Shown piece by piece: positions 1 to 9,477 of a DNA stretch of 64,000 nucleotides (positions are counted from its first letter, which is position 1; every line of letters starts with the position of its first letter). Location of the stretch: contig UEIJ01000023.1 in NCBI GenBank assembly GCA_900470195.1, positions 407,296 to 471,295 of the forward strand. The letters are read 5' to 3'. A model generated the notes under the pieces. That model saw nothing but the letters and a program-made list of their open reading frames with translations, made no database searches and was not told where the DNA came from. The position numbers were made by a program, and so were the translations under genes. The stretch is from Hyphomicrobiales bacterium (lineage in GTDB: Bacteria > Pseudomonadota > Alphaproteobacteria > Rhizobiales > Rhizobiaceae).

Positions 1-131
1 GGATGCTGAATAAAGCGCGCCAATCCAGTCAAAAGGCGCGAAACGCACAGGCCAAGAATCATGCCTATGATGATGCGGACGTGGCCGAAGGCCTCAGCCG
101 GTGGAACGCCTGTCGTCAAAGCCGGATCCAT
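1..131 (-). CDS. Membrane protein, N-terminal fragment cut by the window edge
   Basis: An open frame starts with ATG at 131 and runs leftward off the window. A GGGGAG Shine-Dalgarno sequence lies a few bases upstream of the ATG, which fixes this start over longer overlapping frames. The 43 visible residues begin MDPALTTGVPPAEAFG. They then enter a hydrophobic stretch (about residues 18-32, VRIIIGMILGLCVS), so the protein is probably membrane-anchored near its N-terminus. It is divergent from proC and shares the upstream gap 132-397 with it. I do not recognise the family from this fragment; the start is better supported than any function. Confidence 0.55.
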   Translation of the reverse strand, partial: MDPALTTGVPPAEAFGHVRIIIGMILGLCVSRLLTGLARFIQH

Positions 132-397
132 TGTCTCCCCATTCCAGCAACGCAAGCAGAATCTGCTTCGTTGCTCTGTCCATAATTCCAGATGGCAAGC
201 ATAATGGCCGGTACCTTATGAGCAACCAGTAAATCGCATTGCAATAAGCGGACAGTATTTCGGGAGAAATATCGTGCTTTTCGCCAGATCGCCTTGCAGG
301 TCGCAGCCGCACGGGGCTATACCCCGAAAGGAAAGAAAAGGCGCGCATGATCCTTTCGATAAGTGCGCGGGGGAAACACACAGGTGGAACAATCAAT

Positions 398-1213
398 ATG
401 CATGACACGGTAATTCTGGTCGGTTGCGGCAATATGGGCTTTGCGATGCTCAAGGGCTGGCTCGATAGCGGTATCCTCAAGGCGAAAGATGTATATGTCG
501 TGGAGCCGACCGAAGCGCTTCGCGATCGCGCCGCCGGCGCTGGCGTCCATGCCTTTGCCGATGCCGACGCCCTGCCCGGCGATCTGAAGCCGCGCATGGT
601 TCTCGTGGCGGTCAAGCCGCAGGTCATGGCAAAAGTTCTGCCAGCCTATCAGCGTTTCGCACCCGCTGCCACTTTCGTCAGCGTTGCCGCAGGCATTCCG
701 GTCGCCCTTTTTGAAAGCCTGCTCGGTCAGGATGCGGCAGTGCTTCGCTGCATGCCGAACACGCCTGCCGCCATCGGCAAGGGCATGCTGGTCACGTTCA
801 AGAACGCCAATGTGACTGACGAAAACGAAGCTTTCGTTGCACGCTTGCTTGAAACATCAGGCAAGGTCGCAAGCGTGAACGATGAAGCGCTGATGGATGC
901 CGTGACTGCTGTTTCGGGCTCGGGTCCGGCCTATGTGTTCCACTTCATCGAAGCGCTGACGGATGCAGGCGTGACCGCCGGTCTGCCGCAGGAAACGGCC
1001 GCACTTCTGGCCATGCAGACGGTGATGGGCGCAGGCGCTCTCGCCGATGCCAGCACCGACACGCCCTCAAAATTGCGCGAACAGGTGACGAGCCCGAATG
1101 GCACCACCGCTGCCGCGCTTGACGTGCTGATGGGGGGCGACCGCCTCAAGACGCTCGTGGCCGAGGCTGTTGAAGCCGCCCGCAAGCGGTCGGTGGAACT
1201 GGGCAAGGTTTAA
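398..1213 (+). CDS. proC: Pyrroline-5-carboxylate reductase
   Basis: This 271-residue cytosolic enzyme reduces 1-pyrroline-5-carboxylate to proline with NAD(P)H, the last step of proline synthesis. The N-terminus carries the Rossmann nucleotide-binding motif VGCGNMG (residues 8-14). The C-terminal half has the family signature around AVSGSGPAYVF, and later REQVTSPNGTT. Length is typical of ProC. ATG at 398 was chosen because AGGTGG lies about 10 bases upstream and the protein then begins directly with the Rossmann strand; the frame stays open upstream to 347, which would add a tail not seen in the family. Its stop overlaps the convergent ABC ATPase stop by 4 bases (TTAA). Confidence 0.95.
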   Translation: MHDTVILVGCGNMGFAMLKGWLDSGILKAKDVYVVEPTEALRDRAAGAGVHAFADADALPGDLKPRMVLVAVKPQVMAKVLPAYQRFAPAATFVSVAAGIPVALFESLLGQDAAVLRCMPNTPAAIGKGMLVTFKNANVTDENEAFVARLLETSGKVASVNDEALMDAVTAVSGSGPAYVFHFIEALTDAGVTAGLPQETAALLAMQTVMGAGALADASTDTPSKLREQVTSPNGTTAAALDVLMGGDRLKTLVAEAVEAARKRSVELGKV

Positions 1214-1953
1214 ACAGACAATCCCGGCACCGCTTCAATGAGCGCTTTCGTTACAGGCGCTTGCGGTGCCACTATCAGTTCCCGCGTCGGGCGGCATTCG
1301 ACAATCCGCCCGCGCTCCATCACCGCGATACGATCCGCCATCTGTGCCGCGACCGCCAGATCATGGGTGATGAAAAGATAGGCCGTCTGCTCGGCTTTTT
1401 GTATGTCCCGCAACAGGTTGAGAATAGCACCGCGCACGGTGACATCGAGCGCCGAAACCGCCTCGTCCAGCACGACCAGCGACGGGCCGGTCGCAAGCGC
1501 GCGTGCAATCGCCACCCGCTGACGCTGCCCGCCGGAAATCTCATGAACACCGCGCCTTGCGAAAGCCGGGTCGAGTCCAACCATTTGCAAAAGGCTTGCA
1601 ATGTCACGCTTCAGCCCATGAATGCGCAACGGCTCACGCAGGAGATCATAAACGCTCGCACGCGGGTTGAAGGCTGAAAGCGGGTCCTGAAACACCATCT
1701 GCATGCGCGACCGCTGCTTGCGGAGGTCAGTCCCAGACAGTGCCAGCCAGTCCTCGCCTGCAAAACGGATTGTACCGCTTTCAAGCGGGTGAAGTCGCAG
1801 CAACGCCCGCGCCAGCGTGGACTTGCCGCTGCCGGACGGACCGACCAGCGCCAGCGTTTCGCCCGGCTGGACCGTGAGGCTGACGCCATTGAGCGCAAGG
1901 GCCTTGCCATAGCGCAAGATCAGATCGTCGGCCTGCAAAAGCGGATCAGCCAT
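1210..1953 (-). CDS. Peptide-type ABC transporter ATP-binding protein (OppF/DppF-like)
   Basis: One of two ATPase subunits of a binding-protein-dependent importer of the peptide/nickel class. The 247 residues show Walker A GPSGSGKS (about 39-46), a Q-loop, the signature motif SGGQRQR, Walker B LVVLDEAVSALD and the H-loop ITHDLA. It is the last gene of a five-gene leftward operon and overlaps the preceding ATPase gene by 8 bases, so the two are probably translationally coupled. The family's C-terminal zinc/oligopeptide extension is short here. The transported substrate cannot be read from the ATPase. Confidence 0.9.
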   Translation of the reverse strand: MADPLLQADDLILRYGKALALNGVSLTVQPGETLALVGPSGSGKSTLARALLRLHPLESGTIRFAGEDWLALSGTDLRKQRSRMQMVFQDPLSAFNPRASVYDLLREPLRIHGLKRDIASLLQMVGLDPAFARRGVHEISGGQRQRVAIARALATGPSLVVLDEAVSALDVTVRGAILNLLRDIQKAEQTAYLFITHDLAVAAQMADRIAVMERGRIVECRPTRELIVAPQAPVTKALIEAVPGLSV

Positions 1954-2701
1954 GCGCCGCCTCCAGCACCGGCACGGCGGCGATCAGCGCTTTTGTATAA
2001 TCCGTTTGCGGGTCTGAAATTATCATTCGGGCGGAACCGAGTTCCACCAGTTCGCCCTGACGGAAAACCGCGATGCGGTCGGCCAGTCCCGATGCCAGCG
2101 CGATATCATGAGTGATGAAGATCAGCGTCATTCCGTCTGCACGCACCAGTTCGCGCAAGAGAGAGACGATCTCCTTCTGCACGATGGTATCGAGCGCGCT
2201 CGTCGGTTCGTCCGCGATCAACAGGCGCGGTTGGGCGGCAATGGCGAGCGCTATCGCGATGCGCTGTTTCTGCCCGCCGGAAAACTGATGCGGATAGCGC
2301 GAATAACTTGTTTCAGGTTGCGGAATATGGACCCGCTCCAAAAGGCTTATTGCCTTGGCTTTCGCCGCCAGCCTGTCGATTTTCGCATGGGCGCGGATGG
2401 TCTCGACAAGCTGCGCGCCCACCGTCATCAGCGGATCGAAACTCGACGCCGGGTCCTGAAACACGAAGCCGATGTCGCGACCCGGTCGCGGCTTGCCATT
2501 CGCCCACTCCAGTTGACCGGAAATGTGCGCATTACTCGGCAGAAGAGAGGCCAAGGCCAGCGCCAACGTGCTTTTGCCCGAACCGCTCTCGCCAATGATC
2601 GCCAGCGTTTCGCCCTGCCCTATATCGAGATCGATATTCTCCAGCGCGGGCTCGCTGCCGTAGGATACGGAGAGCTTTCCAAGGCGGACAAGGCTGCTCA
2701 C
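1946..2701 (-). CDS. Peptide-type ABC transporter ATP-binding protein (OppD/DppD-like)
   Basis: Second ATPase of the importer, 251 residues. Walker A is GESGSGKS near residue 37, the signature is SGGQKQR, Walker B is LLIADEPTSALD and the H-loop is FITHDIA. It lacks the long C-terminal region of many OppD proteins and matches the compact paired ATPases often found in rhizobial peptide transporters. The start overlaps the upstream permease stop by 4 bases (ATGA), and the end overlaps the next ATPase gene. It is expected to form a heterodimer with the neighbouring ATPase on the inner face of the membrane. Confidence 0.9.
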   Translation of the reverse strand: MSSLVRLGKLSVSYGSEPALENIDLDIGQGETLAIIGESGSGKSTLALALASLLPSNAHISGQLEWANGKPRPGRDIGFVFQDPASSFDPLMTVGAQLVETIRAHAKIDRLAAKAKAISLLERVHIPQPETSYSRYPHQFSGGQKQRIAIALAIAAQPRLLIADEPTSALDTIVQKEIVSLLRELVRADGMTLIFITHDIALASGLADRIAVFRQGELVELGSARMIISDPQTDYTKALIAAVPVLEAAHG

Positions 2702-3528
2702 GACTGCACCTCGCGTCGGGATATGGCGTTCGTCAGCCCTTCGCCTGCCAGATAGACGCCGACAACAGTCAATGCCAGCGCCAGACCGGGCAGGATCGAA
2801 AGCCAGGGCGCGGAGCGCAGGACCGTGCGCCCCTCGGCAATCATTCCGCCCCAGGTGACACGGTTCGGATCGCTGAGGCCCAGGAAGGACAGGGCCGCTT
2901 CGATCAAGATGGCGGAAGCGACGATCACCGGCGCCAGCGCCAGCACCGGCGGCAAGGCATTGGGCAGGATCTGGCGGAAGGCGATTTCCATCGGATGCAT
3001 GCCGATGGCGCGGGCCGAGGCCACATAATCGCTTTCGCGGATGGTGAGCACCTGACCGCGCGTCAGACGCGCAGCCTGCGTCCAGCTCGAAAGCGCAATC
3101 GCGGCAATCAGCACCGGCAGCGACGGCCCGGCGACGCTGACCAGAGCAAGCGCCAGCAGAAAGCCCGGCACTGTCTGGAAGGCTTCCGTGATACGCATCA
3201 GCACTTCATCGACGATACCACCGGCAAAGCCGGCCAGCGTTCCGACGATGCTGCCGAGTACGACCGAGGCACATGCCGCAGCCAGCCCAACGCCAAGCGA
3301 GGTGCGCGCACCATAGAAAAGCTCTGCCAGAACGTCGCGTCCAAGCCGGTCGGTTCCGAAAGGAAAATGCGGATTTTCAAAAGGTTGCAACAACGGCGCT
3401 GAGACAATGCTTAAAGGATCGCCGGGAAAGATGAGAGGTGCCATAAGCGCCGCCATGCCGAGCAGCGCGAGCAGGAATGTGCCCGTTATACCTTCACCCG
3501 TTCTGAAATAACATTTAAAGCGGCTCAT
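2698..3528 (-). CDS. Peptide-type ABC transporter permease (OppC/DppC-like)
   Basis: Inner-membrane permease of 276 residues. An N-terminal transmembrane helix (about 15-35) is followed by FGTDRLGRDVLAELFYGARTSL, the hallmark of OppC/DppC permeases. Five further helices follow, with the EAA loop (ASARAIGMHPMEIAFRQILPNA) that contacts the ATPases. The start overlaps the upstream permease stop by 4 bases. Order in the operon (binding protein, OppB-type, OppC-type, two ATPases) is standard for this transporter class. Confidence 0.9.
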   Translation of the reverse strand: MSRFKCYFRTGEGITGTFLLALLGMAALMAPLIFPGDPLSIVSAPLLQPFENPHFPFGTDRLGRDVLAELFYGARTSLGVGLAAACASVVLGSIVGTLAGFAGGIVDEVLMRITEAFQTVPGFLLALALVSVAGPSLPVLIAAIALSSWTQAARLTRGQVLTIRESDYVASARAIGMHPMEIAFRQILPNALPPVLALAPVIVASAILIEAALSFLGLSDPNRVTWGGMIAEGRTVLRSAPWLSILPGLALALTVVGVYLAGEGLTNAISRREVQS

Positions 3529-4526
3529 GCCCTGCCGCCCCCGGTAGCGATACGCGGATCGAGCCAGAGATAGACTAGGTCGATAAGGAAATTGACCACG
3601 ATCACCATGACGGCGCTGACCAGAATGACGCCGAGCAGAAGCGGCGTGTCACGGCTTGCAACGGCTTCCTGCGCGAGCCTTCCCAGCCCCGGCACGGCGA
3701 AGACGCTTTCGATCACCACGCTGCCGCCGAGCATGGATGCCGCCTGCAAGCCCAGCACGGTGACGAGCGGCAGCACGGCGTTGCGCGCCACGTGACACAA
3801 GACAATGCGCGAATGCGAAATGCCCCTCGCCCGCAAGGCGCGCACGAAATCCATGCGCCATATATCGGCCATGGCGGCGCGCATGACACGCAGGTAAAGC
3901 GCCAGATAGATCACCGCCAGCGAAACAACCGGCAGCACCAGATGGAGCATAATGTCGCCCGCCCGCGCCAGCCCATGCTTGCCGGAGGCAATTGTTTCAA
4001 TGCCGCTTGATGGCAGCCAGCGCAGCCGGATCGAAAACAGGATGACCAGCACAAGCGCCAGCCAGAAACCGGGGATCGCATAGAGAACCAGCGACGTGAC
4101 TGAGAGAAACCGGTCGCGAAAGCTTCCGGGCTTCGCCCCCGCCACAATGCCAAGGAGCGAGCCTGCGGCAAAAGACAAGGCGGTCGCCGCGCCCATCAGA
4201 AGCAGCGTGTTGGGCAAGCGCTCCAGAATGACGTCGAGAATGGGCCGGTTGAAACTGACCGACCAGCCGAGATTACCCTGCGCGAGTGCCGCGAGGTAAG
4301 CTCCAAGCCGATGCCAGACGGACCGGTCCAGCCCCCAGCGCGCCCGCATTTCGGCAATCGTTGCCGCATCGCCGCCAAATGTCACGGCATAGGCATCAAC
4401 AGCATCACCCGGCGCGCTTTCTGCCAGAAAAAAGCAGCCGACAATGACAATCAGCAGCACGAGAACGCTGCCGACCAGTCGCTTGCGGAAAAGGGACAGA
4501 ATCTGTTTCACAATGGCAGGATACAA
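3525..4526 (-). CDS. Peptide-type ABC transporter permease (OppB/DppB-like)
   Basis: First permease of the importer, 333 residues, with an N-terminal membrane helix (about 17-33) and a cluster of helices in the C-terminal two thirds. The EAA loop reads RALRARGISHSRIVLCHVARNA, and VIESVFAVPGLGRL is the usual OppB/DppB C-terminal motif. The gene lies 17 bases downstream of the binding-protein gene and overlaps the OppC-type gene. It should form the transmembrane heterodimer with that partner. Confidence 0.9.
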   Translation of the reverse strand: MYPAIVKQILSLFRKRLVGSVLVLLIVIVGCFFLAESAPGDAVDAYAVTFGGDAATIAEMRARWGLDRSVWHRLGAYLAALAQGNLGWSVSFNRPILDVILERLPNTLLLMGAATALSFAAGSLLGIVAGAKPGSFRDRFLSVTSLVLYAIPGFWLALVLVILFSIRLRWLPSSGIETIASGKHGLARAGDIMLHLVLPVVSLAVIYLALYLRVMRAAMADIWRMDFVRALRARGISHSRIVLCHVARNAVLPLVTVLGLQAASMLGGSVVIESVFAVPGLGRLAQEAVASRDTPLLLGVILVSAVMVIVVNFLIDLVYLWLDPRIATGGGRA

Positions 4527-4543
4527 TCAATCTGACTGCTTCG

Positions 4544-6157
4544 TCACTGCTCCAGCCATGTATCCGCCCAGTTGGAAACAGCCCAGCGCGGATTGTTGGA
4601 AACATTCTGCACACGGTCGCTCGCAACGGTGATGAAACCCCATTCCGCGACATTGATGAGCGGCAAATCCGCCTCCACCATCTGCTGGAACTGATGGTAA
4701 AGCGCCGTGCGCGTTTTCTCATCGATCTCGCGCGCGGCTTTGGCAATCAGCGCGTCCAGTTCGGCATTGGCATAGCCGCCCTGATTGGAAAAAGGTACGC
4801 CCGCCGGAATACCGCTTTCGACCAGAATTGTGGTCGATATGGCCGGATCGCCACGATAAACAGTCGGCGCGATGGCCAGATCGAAATCATGATCGGTATA
4901 AACCGCCTTCTGGTGCGCGGCGGAATCATTATTGACGATGCGCGCATCGATACCGACAGCAGCAAGCGCCTGCCGCAGATAGTCGCCAAACTGCTTGGTT
5001 TCGTTGAAATAGGGCGCGGGAAGAAGCCTGAGCGTGAAGCGCGTGCCGTCCTTGCCCCGCTTGTATCCGGCCTCGTCCAGCAGCGCATTCGCCTTCGCAA
5101 CATCGAACGGATAGGATGGCACGTCACCAGTATAAAACTGGCTGTCATAGCGCGGCACGGGACCGGTCGAGGACTTGGCATAGCCGAGGAAGATCGTCTT
5201 CACCACGAAATCACGGTCGATGGCATGGGCAATCGCCTGTCGAACCTTCCGGTCTGCCAGCTCCGTGCGGCGATGGTTGATCTCGACAACGAGCTGATAG
5301 GTCAGTGCTTCATAACCCTTGGAAATGACCGTCAGCCCCGGAACTTTCGAGATGCGGTCCAGATCGGCGAGCGGCACGGCGGAAAAGGCGGCAAGGTCAA
5401 TTTCCTGGGCTTCGAGCGCGCCGGCGGCTGCGGCGCGATCCGGCAGCACGCGATAGACGATCTCGTCCAGATAAGGCTCGCCCTCGCCCCAATAATCGTC
5501 ATTGCGCGCCAGCCGGTAATATTCGCCGGTCTTGTGTTCGGCATATTTGAACGGGCCGGTGCCGATAAGCTTTTCATTGGCCGGATTGGCCATGATGTCA
5601 GTGCCCGCAAAGACGTGCTTCGGCAACACAGCGGTCAAGGCTGGCAATGCATTGCGGATAAGCTGGAAAGGCGTCGGCTCGGAGAAATGGAAGACGGCGG
5701 TGAGGTCGTCCGGCGTTTCAACCTTTTCCAGCACCTTGAACACAACGCGGCCAAGATTCTGCAGCGGCTTCCAGACTTCCATGGCCGAAAAGGCGACATC
5801 CGCCGAGGTGAAGGGCGTGCCGTCATGCCATTTGACGCCATCGCGCAGACGGAACGTCGCGGTCAGCCCGTCGGCGGAGCCTTCCCAAGCTGAGGCAAGC
5901 CGTGGCGCGAGGCCGTTTTCGCCATCGAAGGACGCTTCAGCCAGAGGCTCAATGACCTTGCTTGCAACGAAGAAAACGCCGTTGGATGCCACAATGGCCG
6001 GGTTCAGATTGCGCGGCTCTGAATCTGCGGCCACGACCAGCCGCCCGCCTTTCTGCGCCGTACCTGCCGCTTTCGACCCTCGCGGCCAGACAGCGACGGC
6101 GGCCAAGGCGGTCGATCCCGCCAGAAAAGCCCTACGCGACAGAACCAGTTGAACCAT
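4544..6157 (-). CDS. ABC transporter periplasmic substrate-binding protein, SBP family 5
   Basis: The 537-residue first gene of the operon encodes the periplasmic receptor. The N-terminus has a twin-arginine signal (SRRAFLAGSTALAAVAVWPR), so export is probably by Tat in the folded state. The mature protein has family-5 features: PATVASNGVF-like early region, LRDGVKWHDGTPFTSADV and, later, KVRQAIAHAIDRD. Proteins of this family bind peptides, opines, nickel chelates or glycosides; the sequence alone does not choose between them. A 495-bp gap with the promoter lies upstream. Confidence 0.88.
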   Translation of the reverse strand: MVQLVLSRRAFLAGSTALAAVAVWPRGSKAAGTAQKGGRLVVAADSEPRNLNPAIVASNGVFFVASKVIEPLAEASFDGENGLAPRLASAWEGSADGLTATFRLRDGVKWHDGTPFTSADVAFSAMEVWKPLQNLGRVVFKVLEKVETPDDLTAVFHFSEPTPFQLIRNALPALTAVLPKHVFAGTDIMANPANEKLIGTGPFKYAEHKTGEYYRLARNDDYWGEGEPYLDEIVYRVLPDRAAAAGALEAQEIDLAAFSAVPLADLDRISKVPGLTVISKGYEALTYQLVVEINHRRTELADRKVRQAIAHAIDRDFVVKTIFLGYAKSSTGPVPRYDSQFYTGDVPSYPFDVAKANALLDEAGYKRGKDGTRFTLRLLPAPYFNETKQFGDYLRQALAAVGIDARIVNNDSAAHQKAVYTDHDFDLAIAPTVYRGDPAISTTILVESGIPAGVPFSNQGGYANAELDALIAKAAREIDEKTRTALYHQFQQMVEADLPLINVAEWGFITVASDRVQNVSNNPRWAVSNWADTWLEQ

Positions 6158-6652
6158 ATTCGTTGCCCCGCAATCACATTTCAGTCGTCCGCATTTTTAT
6201 ACCAGCCATCCGCAAATGACAGGATTAAAACCTGTTACGGTGACAATAAATATCGAAAAACACTTCGCTTTCCGGTATTTATGACCGCCAAGTAAAGATA
6301 ATATTTCAGTGATTTGCTAGCTTATTATTGCAGTAATTCAACCTGCGCGTTTAAATTATTTTTTCTCCAAGAGCTAAATTAAAGAAATTCCCCTCTTGTC
6401 AAACAGGGTCTCCTCCGTAGATCATGGTTAATTATGTGTTGTCGTATTTCGTGAGCTTCCATTTCGACACGGCACACATAGACAGTGGAGAGCCATTCAT
6501 AGCTCTTGTTTGAAATGCATTGTGCGCCCATTCACTCATCTGGCGGCAAATGCCCCCTGATTACTTGTTTTGCTGCGCATCTTGTTCCGAAAGCGTTTCA
6601 CTTTTCGGGATGCGCTTTGAAGCTAAACCACATTGGAAGAGAGGAAACAGAA
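6158..6652. other. 495-bp gap, AT-rich, with a repeat-like segment near 6570-6630
   Basis: No convincing gene. The left part (about 6220-6400) is AT-rich and should hold the leftward promoter of the ABC operon. Near 6583-6625, TTCCGAAAGCGTTTCACTTT continues into CGGGATGCGCTTTGA. This resembles a short sequence I have seen repeated upstream of many Rhizobiales genes; I cannot count copies here. Confidence 0.4.
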
Positions 6653-6997
6653 ATGTCCAGTTTGCTGCCCCCGCTTCATGACGGTCACGCACCGATCTAT
6701 CTGCATCACGCATTTCAGGATGCAGTCGATGCCTATGAGGATTGGACCTCGGAGACGGGGGAACCATCCGTGCAGGTCAACGGCAAGGTGACCCGGATCA
6801 GCGTCGTCTTCCGCCGCCTGTGGAACTGCACCGACATGGTGCCCCGCCACACGCTGGAAGCGCTGAAAGACATTGTCCCGACCGGCATTATCCATGCTGA
6901 ACACTGGAAGGAAACGCCCACATTCGCAGAAGCTGCCCGCATCATGCGCGTTGCTCTGGAAAGGCGCAAGGCGCGACTGCTCCCGGTCGTGTGCTGA
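6653..6997 (+). CDS. Conserved small protein of unknown function
   Basis: The 114-residue product starts at ATG 6653, preceded by GAGAGGAA; the frame is open back to 6506 but the earlier part reads like non-coding sequence. The protein is soluble, with no signal peptide or membrane segment. It contains aromatic and charged clusters (YEDWTSETGEP, FRRLWNCTDMVPRHTLEALKDIVP) and ends in a basic helix (RIMRVALERRKARLLPVVC). I do not recognise a domain. It stands alone and is followed by a bidirectional terminator shared with the convergent TerB-like gene. Confidence 0.65.
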   Translation: MSSLLPPLHDGHAPIYLHHAFQDAVDAYEDWTSETGEPSVQVNGKVTRISVVFRRLWNCTDMVPRHTLEALKDIVPTGIIHAEHWKETPTFAEAARIMRVALERRKARLLPVVC

Positions 6998-7018
6998 TCG
7001 TCCCGATACAGAAAAGGA

Positions 7019-7043
7019 AACGGGCGGATTTTCCGCCCGTTTT
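7019..7043. terminator. Bidirectional intrinsic terminator
   Basis: AACGGGCGGA and TCCGCCCGTT form a perfect 10-bp stem with a TTT loop, followed by TT on the plus strand and, on the minus strand, by TTTCC. It separates two convergent genes ending at 6997 and 7113. Confidence 0.8.
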
Positions 7044-7112
7044 GCATTCATCCAGAACCACATTATCCCCGTTCATCGAGCCTTCGACAAGCACAGGATG
7101 AGGCAAGCGGCC

Positions 7113-7529
7113 TTAGTTGGCCAGCTTGCGGAAGCGTACGCGGGCGCTGCGCTCGATGGCGGCGACGGTCAGTTCGTCCAGCGTCCAGCGGTCGCGCAGC
7201 ATCTGGAGAAATTCAAGCTCTTCCTGCTCCACATGCAGATCGGCGGCGGCCACTTCGACGGCCAGCGCATAGGCCGTATCGTAGAGGCGTTCGGGCAACG
7301 CGTCATGCGCGAGATCGAGGATTTTTTCCAGGCCATCCTCGTCAGCCAAGAGCGCGTAGCAATCGCTGGCGAGCTTCGGCAGGCGCTCCTTGTCGAAGCC
7401 CTGAAATACCGGCAGGCGGGATACGACATTGCCAATGGACGACAGTTCAGCATCGGTCATCGTCGTGTCTGCCGCAGACGTCGTGATCATGATGTAGACA
7501 AGCGCATCCTGCGGCGTGATCTTTTTCAT
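7113..7529 (-). CDS. TerB-like tellurite-resistance-domain protein
   Basis: A 138-residue soluble, all-helical protein. Start ATG 7529 (MKKITPQDALVYIMITTSAADTTMTDAEL) has AGGAG seven bases upstream; the frame extends to 7571 without a better site. The motifs ITTSAADTTMTDAEL and EVAAADLHVEQEELEFLQMLRDRWTLD match the two acidic helix pairs of the TerB/DjlA-like family, which bind metal ions. Proteins of this kind are widespread single genes in alphaproteobacteria with no proven role, and the tellurite label is by homology only. Convergent with the 114-residue gene and divergent from lysK. Confidence 0.75.
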   Translation of the reverse strand: MKKITPQDALVYIMITTSAADTTMTDAELSSIGNVVSRLPVFQGFDKERLPKLASDCYALLADEDGLEKILDLAHDALPERLYDTAYALAVEVAAADLHVEQEELEFLQMLRDRWTLDELTVAAIERSARVRFRKLAN

Positions 7530-7730
7530 CGGGCTACTCCTGTACAACATGATCGGAATCAACATTTCCATTGGAATTGACCGGAAAATTAGGAAGCCTC
7601 ACGCAGTTACGCAAGGAAATTCGGCGCTGACCGTTGACGGCACGGGGTTGCCGCGCCATAGAGCAGAAGCGCGCATTTCGCGCATCGTTTTCAAAGAATA
7701 AAGCCCTTCACAGGATATCAGGAAAAAATC

Positions 7731-9395
7731 ATGACTTCGCACCGCCTTCCCGAAATCACGCTGACCCCGGAACTGACCGCGGCGGCTGCGGAGGCGAAAG
7801 CATGGCCCTTTGAAGAAGCGAAGAAAATCCTCAAGCGCTATGAGAAGACCGGACTGCCGGACACGGTGATCTTCGAGACCGGCTACGGTCCGTCGGGCCT
7901 GCCGCATATCGGCACCTTCGGCGAAGTGGCGCGCACCTCGATGGTGCGCCATGCCTTCCGCATCCTGACCGGCGACAAGGTCAAGACGCGCCTCATCTGC
8001 TTCTCCGACGATCTCGACGGTATGCGCAAAATCCCCGACAATGTGCCGGACAAGGCCGCCCTTGAGCCTTATCTGCAAATGCCGCTTTCTTCCGTCCCGA
8101 ACCCGTTCGGCGGCGATTACAAGAGCTTTGCCGACCACAACAACGCCATGTTGTGCCGATTCCTCGACACTTTCGGCTTCGACTACGAATTTGCGAGCGC
8201 CACCGATTATTACAAGTCCGGCAAGTTCGATGCCGTGCTGCTCAAGGCCGTCGAACGCTATGACGACATCATGAAGGTGATGCTGCCGACGCTGGGCGAA
8301 GAGCGCCAGGCCACCTACAGCCCGTTCCTGCCGATCTCGCCCAAGTCCGGTCGCGTGCTTTACGTGCCGATGAAAAAGGTTGACGCCAAGGCTGGCACAA
8401 TCACCTTCGACGATGAGGACGGCGTAGAAACGACCCTTTCCGTCACGGGCGGTAATGTGAAGCTGCAGTGGAAGCCGGATTTCGGCATGCGCTGGGCGGC
8501 GCTCGGGGTTGATTTCGAAATGTTCGGCAAGGACCACCAGACCAATGCCGGCATCTATGACCGCATCTGCGAAATCCTCGGCGGACGCGCGCCGGAACAT
8601 TTCGTCTACGAACTGTTCCTCGACCAGCTTGGCCAGAAGATTTCCAAGTCGAAGGGCAATGGCATTTCCATCGACGAATGGCTGGCCTATGCGCCGACCG
8701 AAAGCCTTGCGCTTTACAATTTCCAGAAGCCGAAGACCGCCAAGCGGCTCTATTTCGACGTCATCCCGAAGGCGGTTGACGAATATTTCAGCTATCTCTC
8801 GGCTTATCACCGCCAAGGAAATGTGGAATGGAAGGACAGGCTGAACAATCCGGTCTGGCACATCCATTACGGCAATCCGCCGAAGGTGGACCTGCCGGTC
8901 ACTTTCGCGCTGATGCTCAATCTGGTCAGCGCATCGAATGCGGAAAACCCGTCGGTTCTGTGGGGTTTCATCTCGCGGCACGTGCCGGGCGTCACGCCGG
9001 AAAACAATCCGGAACTCGATGCTCTCGTCGGCTATGCGATCCGTTACTTCAACGATTTCGTGAAGCCGACCAAGCAGTTCCGTGCCCCCGACGATGTGGA
9101 ACGCGCAGCCCTTGAAGCGCTGGATGCGAAGCTCGCAACGCTGCCTGCGGGAACCGATGGCAACGAAATCCAGAACGCCATTCTCGATGTCGCCCGCGCC
9201 ATCGAGCGCTATCAGGATCACAGCAAGAAGAGCCCGGAAGGAGGCCCCGGCGTTTCAGTTTCCTTCTTCCAGATGCTCTATGAAGTGCTGATCGGTCAGG
9301 AACGCGGCCCGCGTTTCGGCTCATTCGTCGCGCTTTACGGCATCGATGAGACCCGCGCGCTCATCAAAAAGGCGCTGGCTGGCGAACTGGCGTAA
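7731..9395 (+). CDS. lysK: Lysyl-tRNA synthetase, class I
   Basis: The 554-residue enzyme charges tRNA-Lys with lysine. It is the class I form, with a Rossmann catalytic core, rather than the class II LysS of most bacteria; this form is usual in alphaproteobacteria and archaea. The HIGH-type motif is HIGT in [13 protein letters not shown] (about residue 59) and the KMSKS-type loop is KISKSKGNG (about residue 303). The C-terminal third is helical and should hold the anticodon-binding cage. AGGA lies upstream of ATG 7731. A strong terminator follows at 9433-9469. Confidence 0.95.
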   Translation: MTSHRLPEITLTPELTAAAAEAKAWPFEEAKKILKRYEKTGLPDTVIFETGYGPSGLPHIGTFGEVARTSMVRHAFRILTGDKVKTRLICFSDDLDGMRKIPDNVPDKAALEPYLQMPLSSVPNPFGGDYKSFADHNNAMLCRFLDTFGFDYEFASATDYYKSGKFDAVLLKAVERYDDIMKVMLPTLGEERQATYSPFLPISPKSGRVLYVPMKKVDAKAGTITFDDEDGVETTLSVTGGNVKLQWKPDFGMRWAALGVDFEMFGKDHQTNAGIYDRICEILGGRAPEHFVYELFLDQLGQKISKSKGNGISIDEWLAYAPTESLALYNFQKPKTAKRLYFDVIPKAVDEYFSYLSAYHRQGNVEWKDRLNNPVWHIHYGNPPKVDLPVTFALMLNLVSASNAENPSVLWGFISRHVPGVTPENNPELDALVGYAIRYFNDFVKPTKQFRAPDDVERAALEALDAKLATLPAGTDGNEIQNAILDVARAIERYQDHSKKSPEGGPGVSVSFFQMLYEVLIGQERGPRFGSFVALYGIDETRALIKKALAGELA

Positions 9396-9432
9396 ACCAT
9401 CAAGACATGCTTTAATCCAGACGAATAAATGC

Positions 9433-9469
9433 AAACAATAAGGGCGGCTTCGAGCCGCCCTTATTGTTT
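9433..9469 (+). terminator. Intrinsic terminator after lysK
   Basis: A 17-bp perfect stem with a TCG loop and a GC-rich core (AGGGCGGCT / AGCCGCCCT). The T-rich 3' arm (TTATTGTTT) acts as the run-off tract. It starts 38 bases after the lysK stop. Confidence 0.85.
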
Positions 9470-9477
9470 AGTACCGA

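Noticed and set aside
4694..5893. 399-codon plus-strand frame opposite the ABC binding protein
   Set aside because: Antisense shadow; the binding protein on the other strand has clear family motifs and a Tat signal.
7599..9221. 540-codon minus-strand open frame opposite lysK
   Set aside because: It is the antisense shadow of a conserved gene in GC-rich DNA; composition is Arg/His/Gly-rich and no family or ribosome site is seen.
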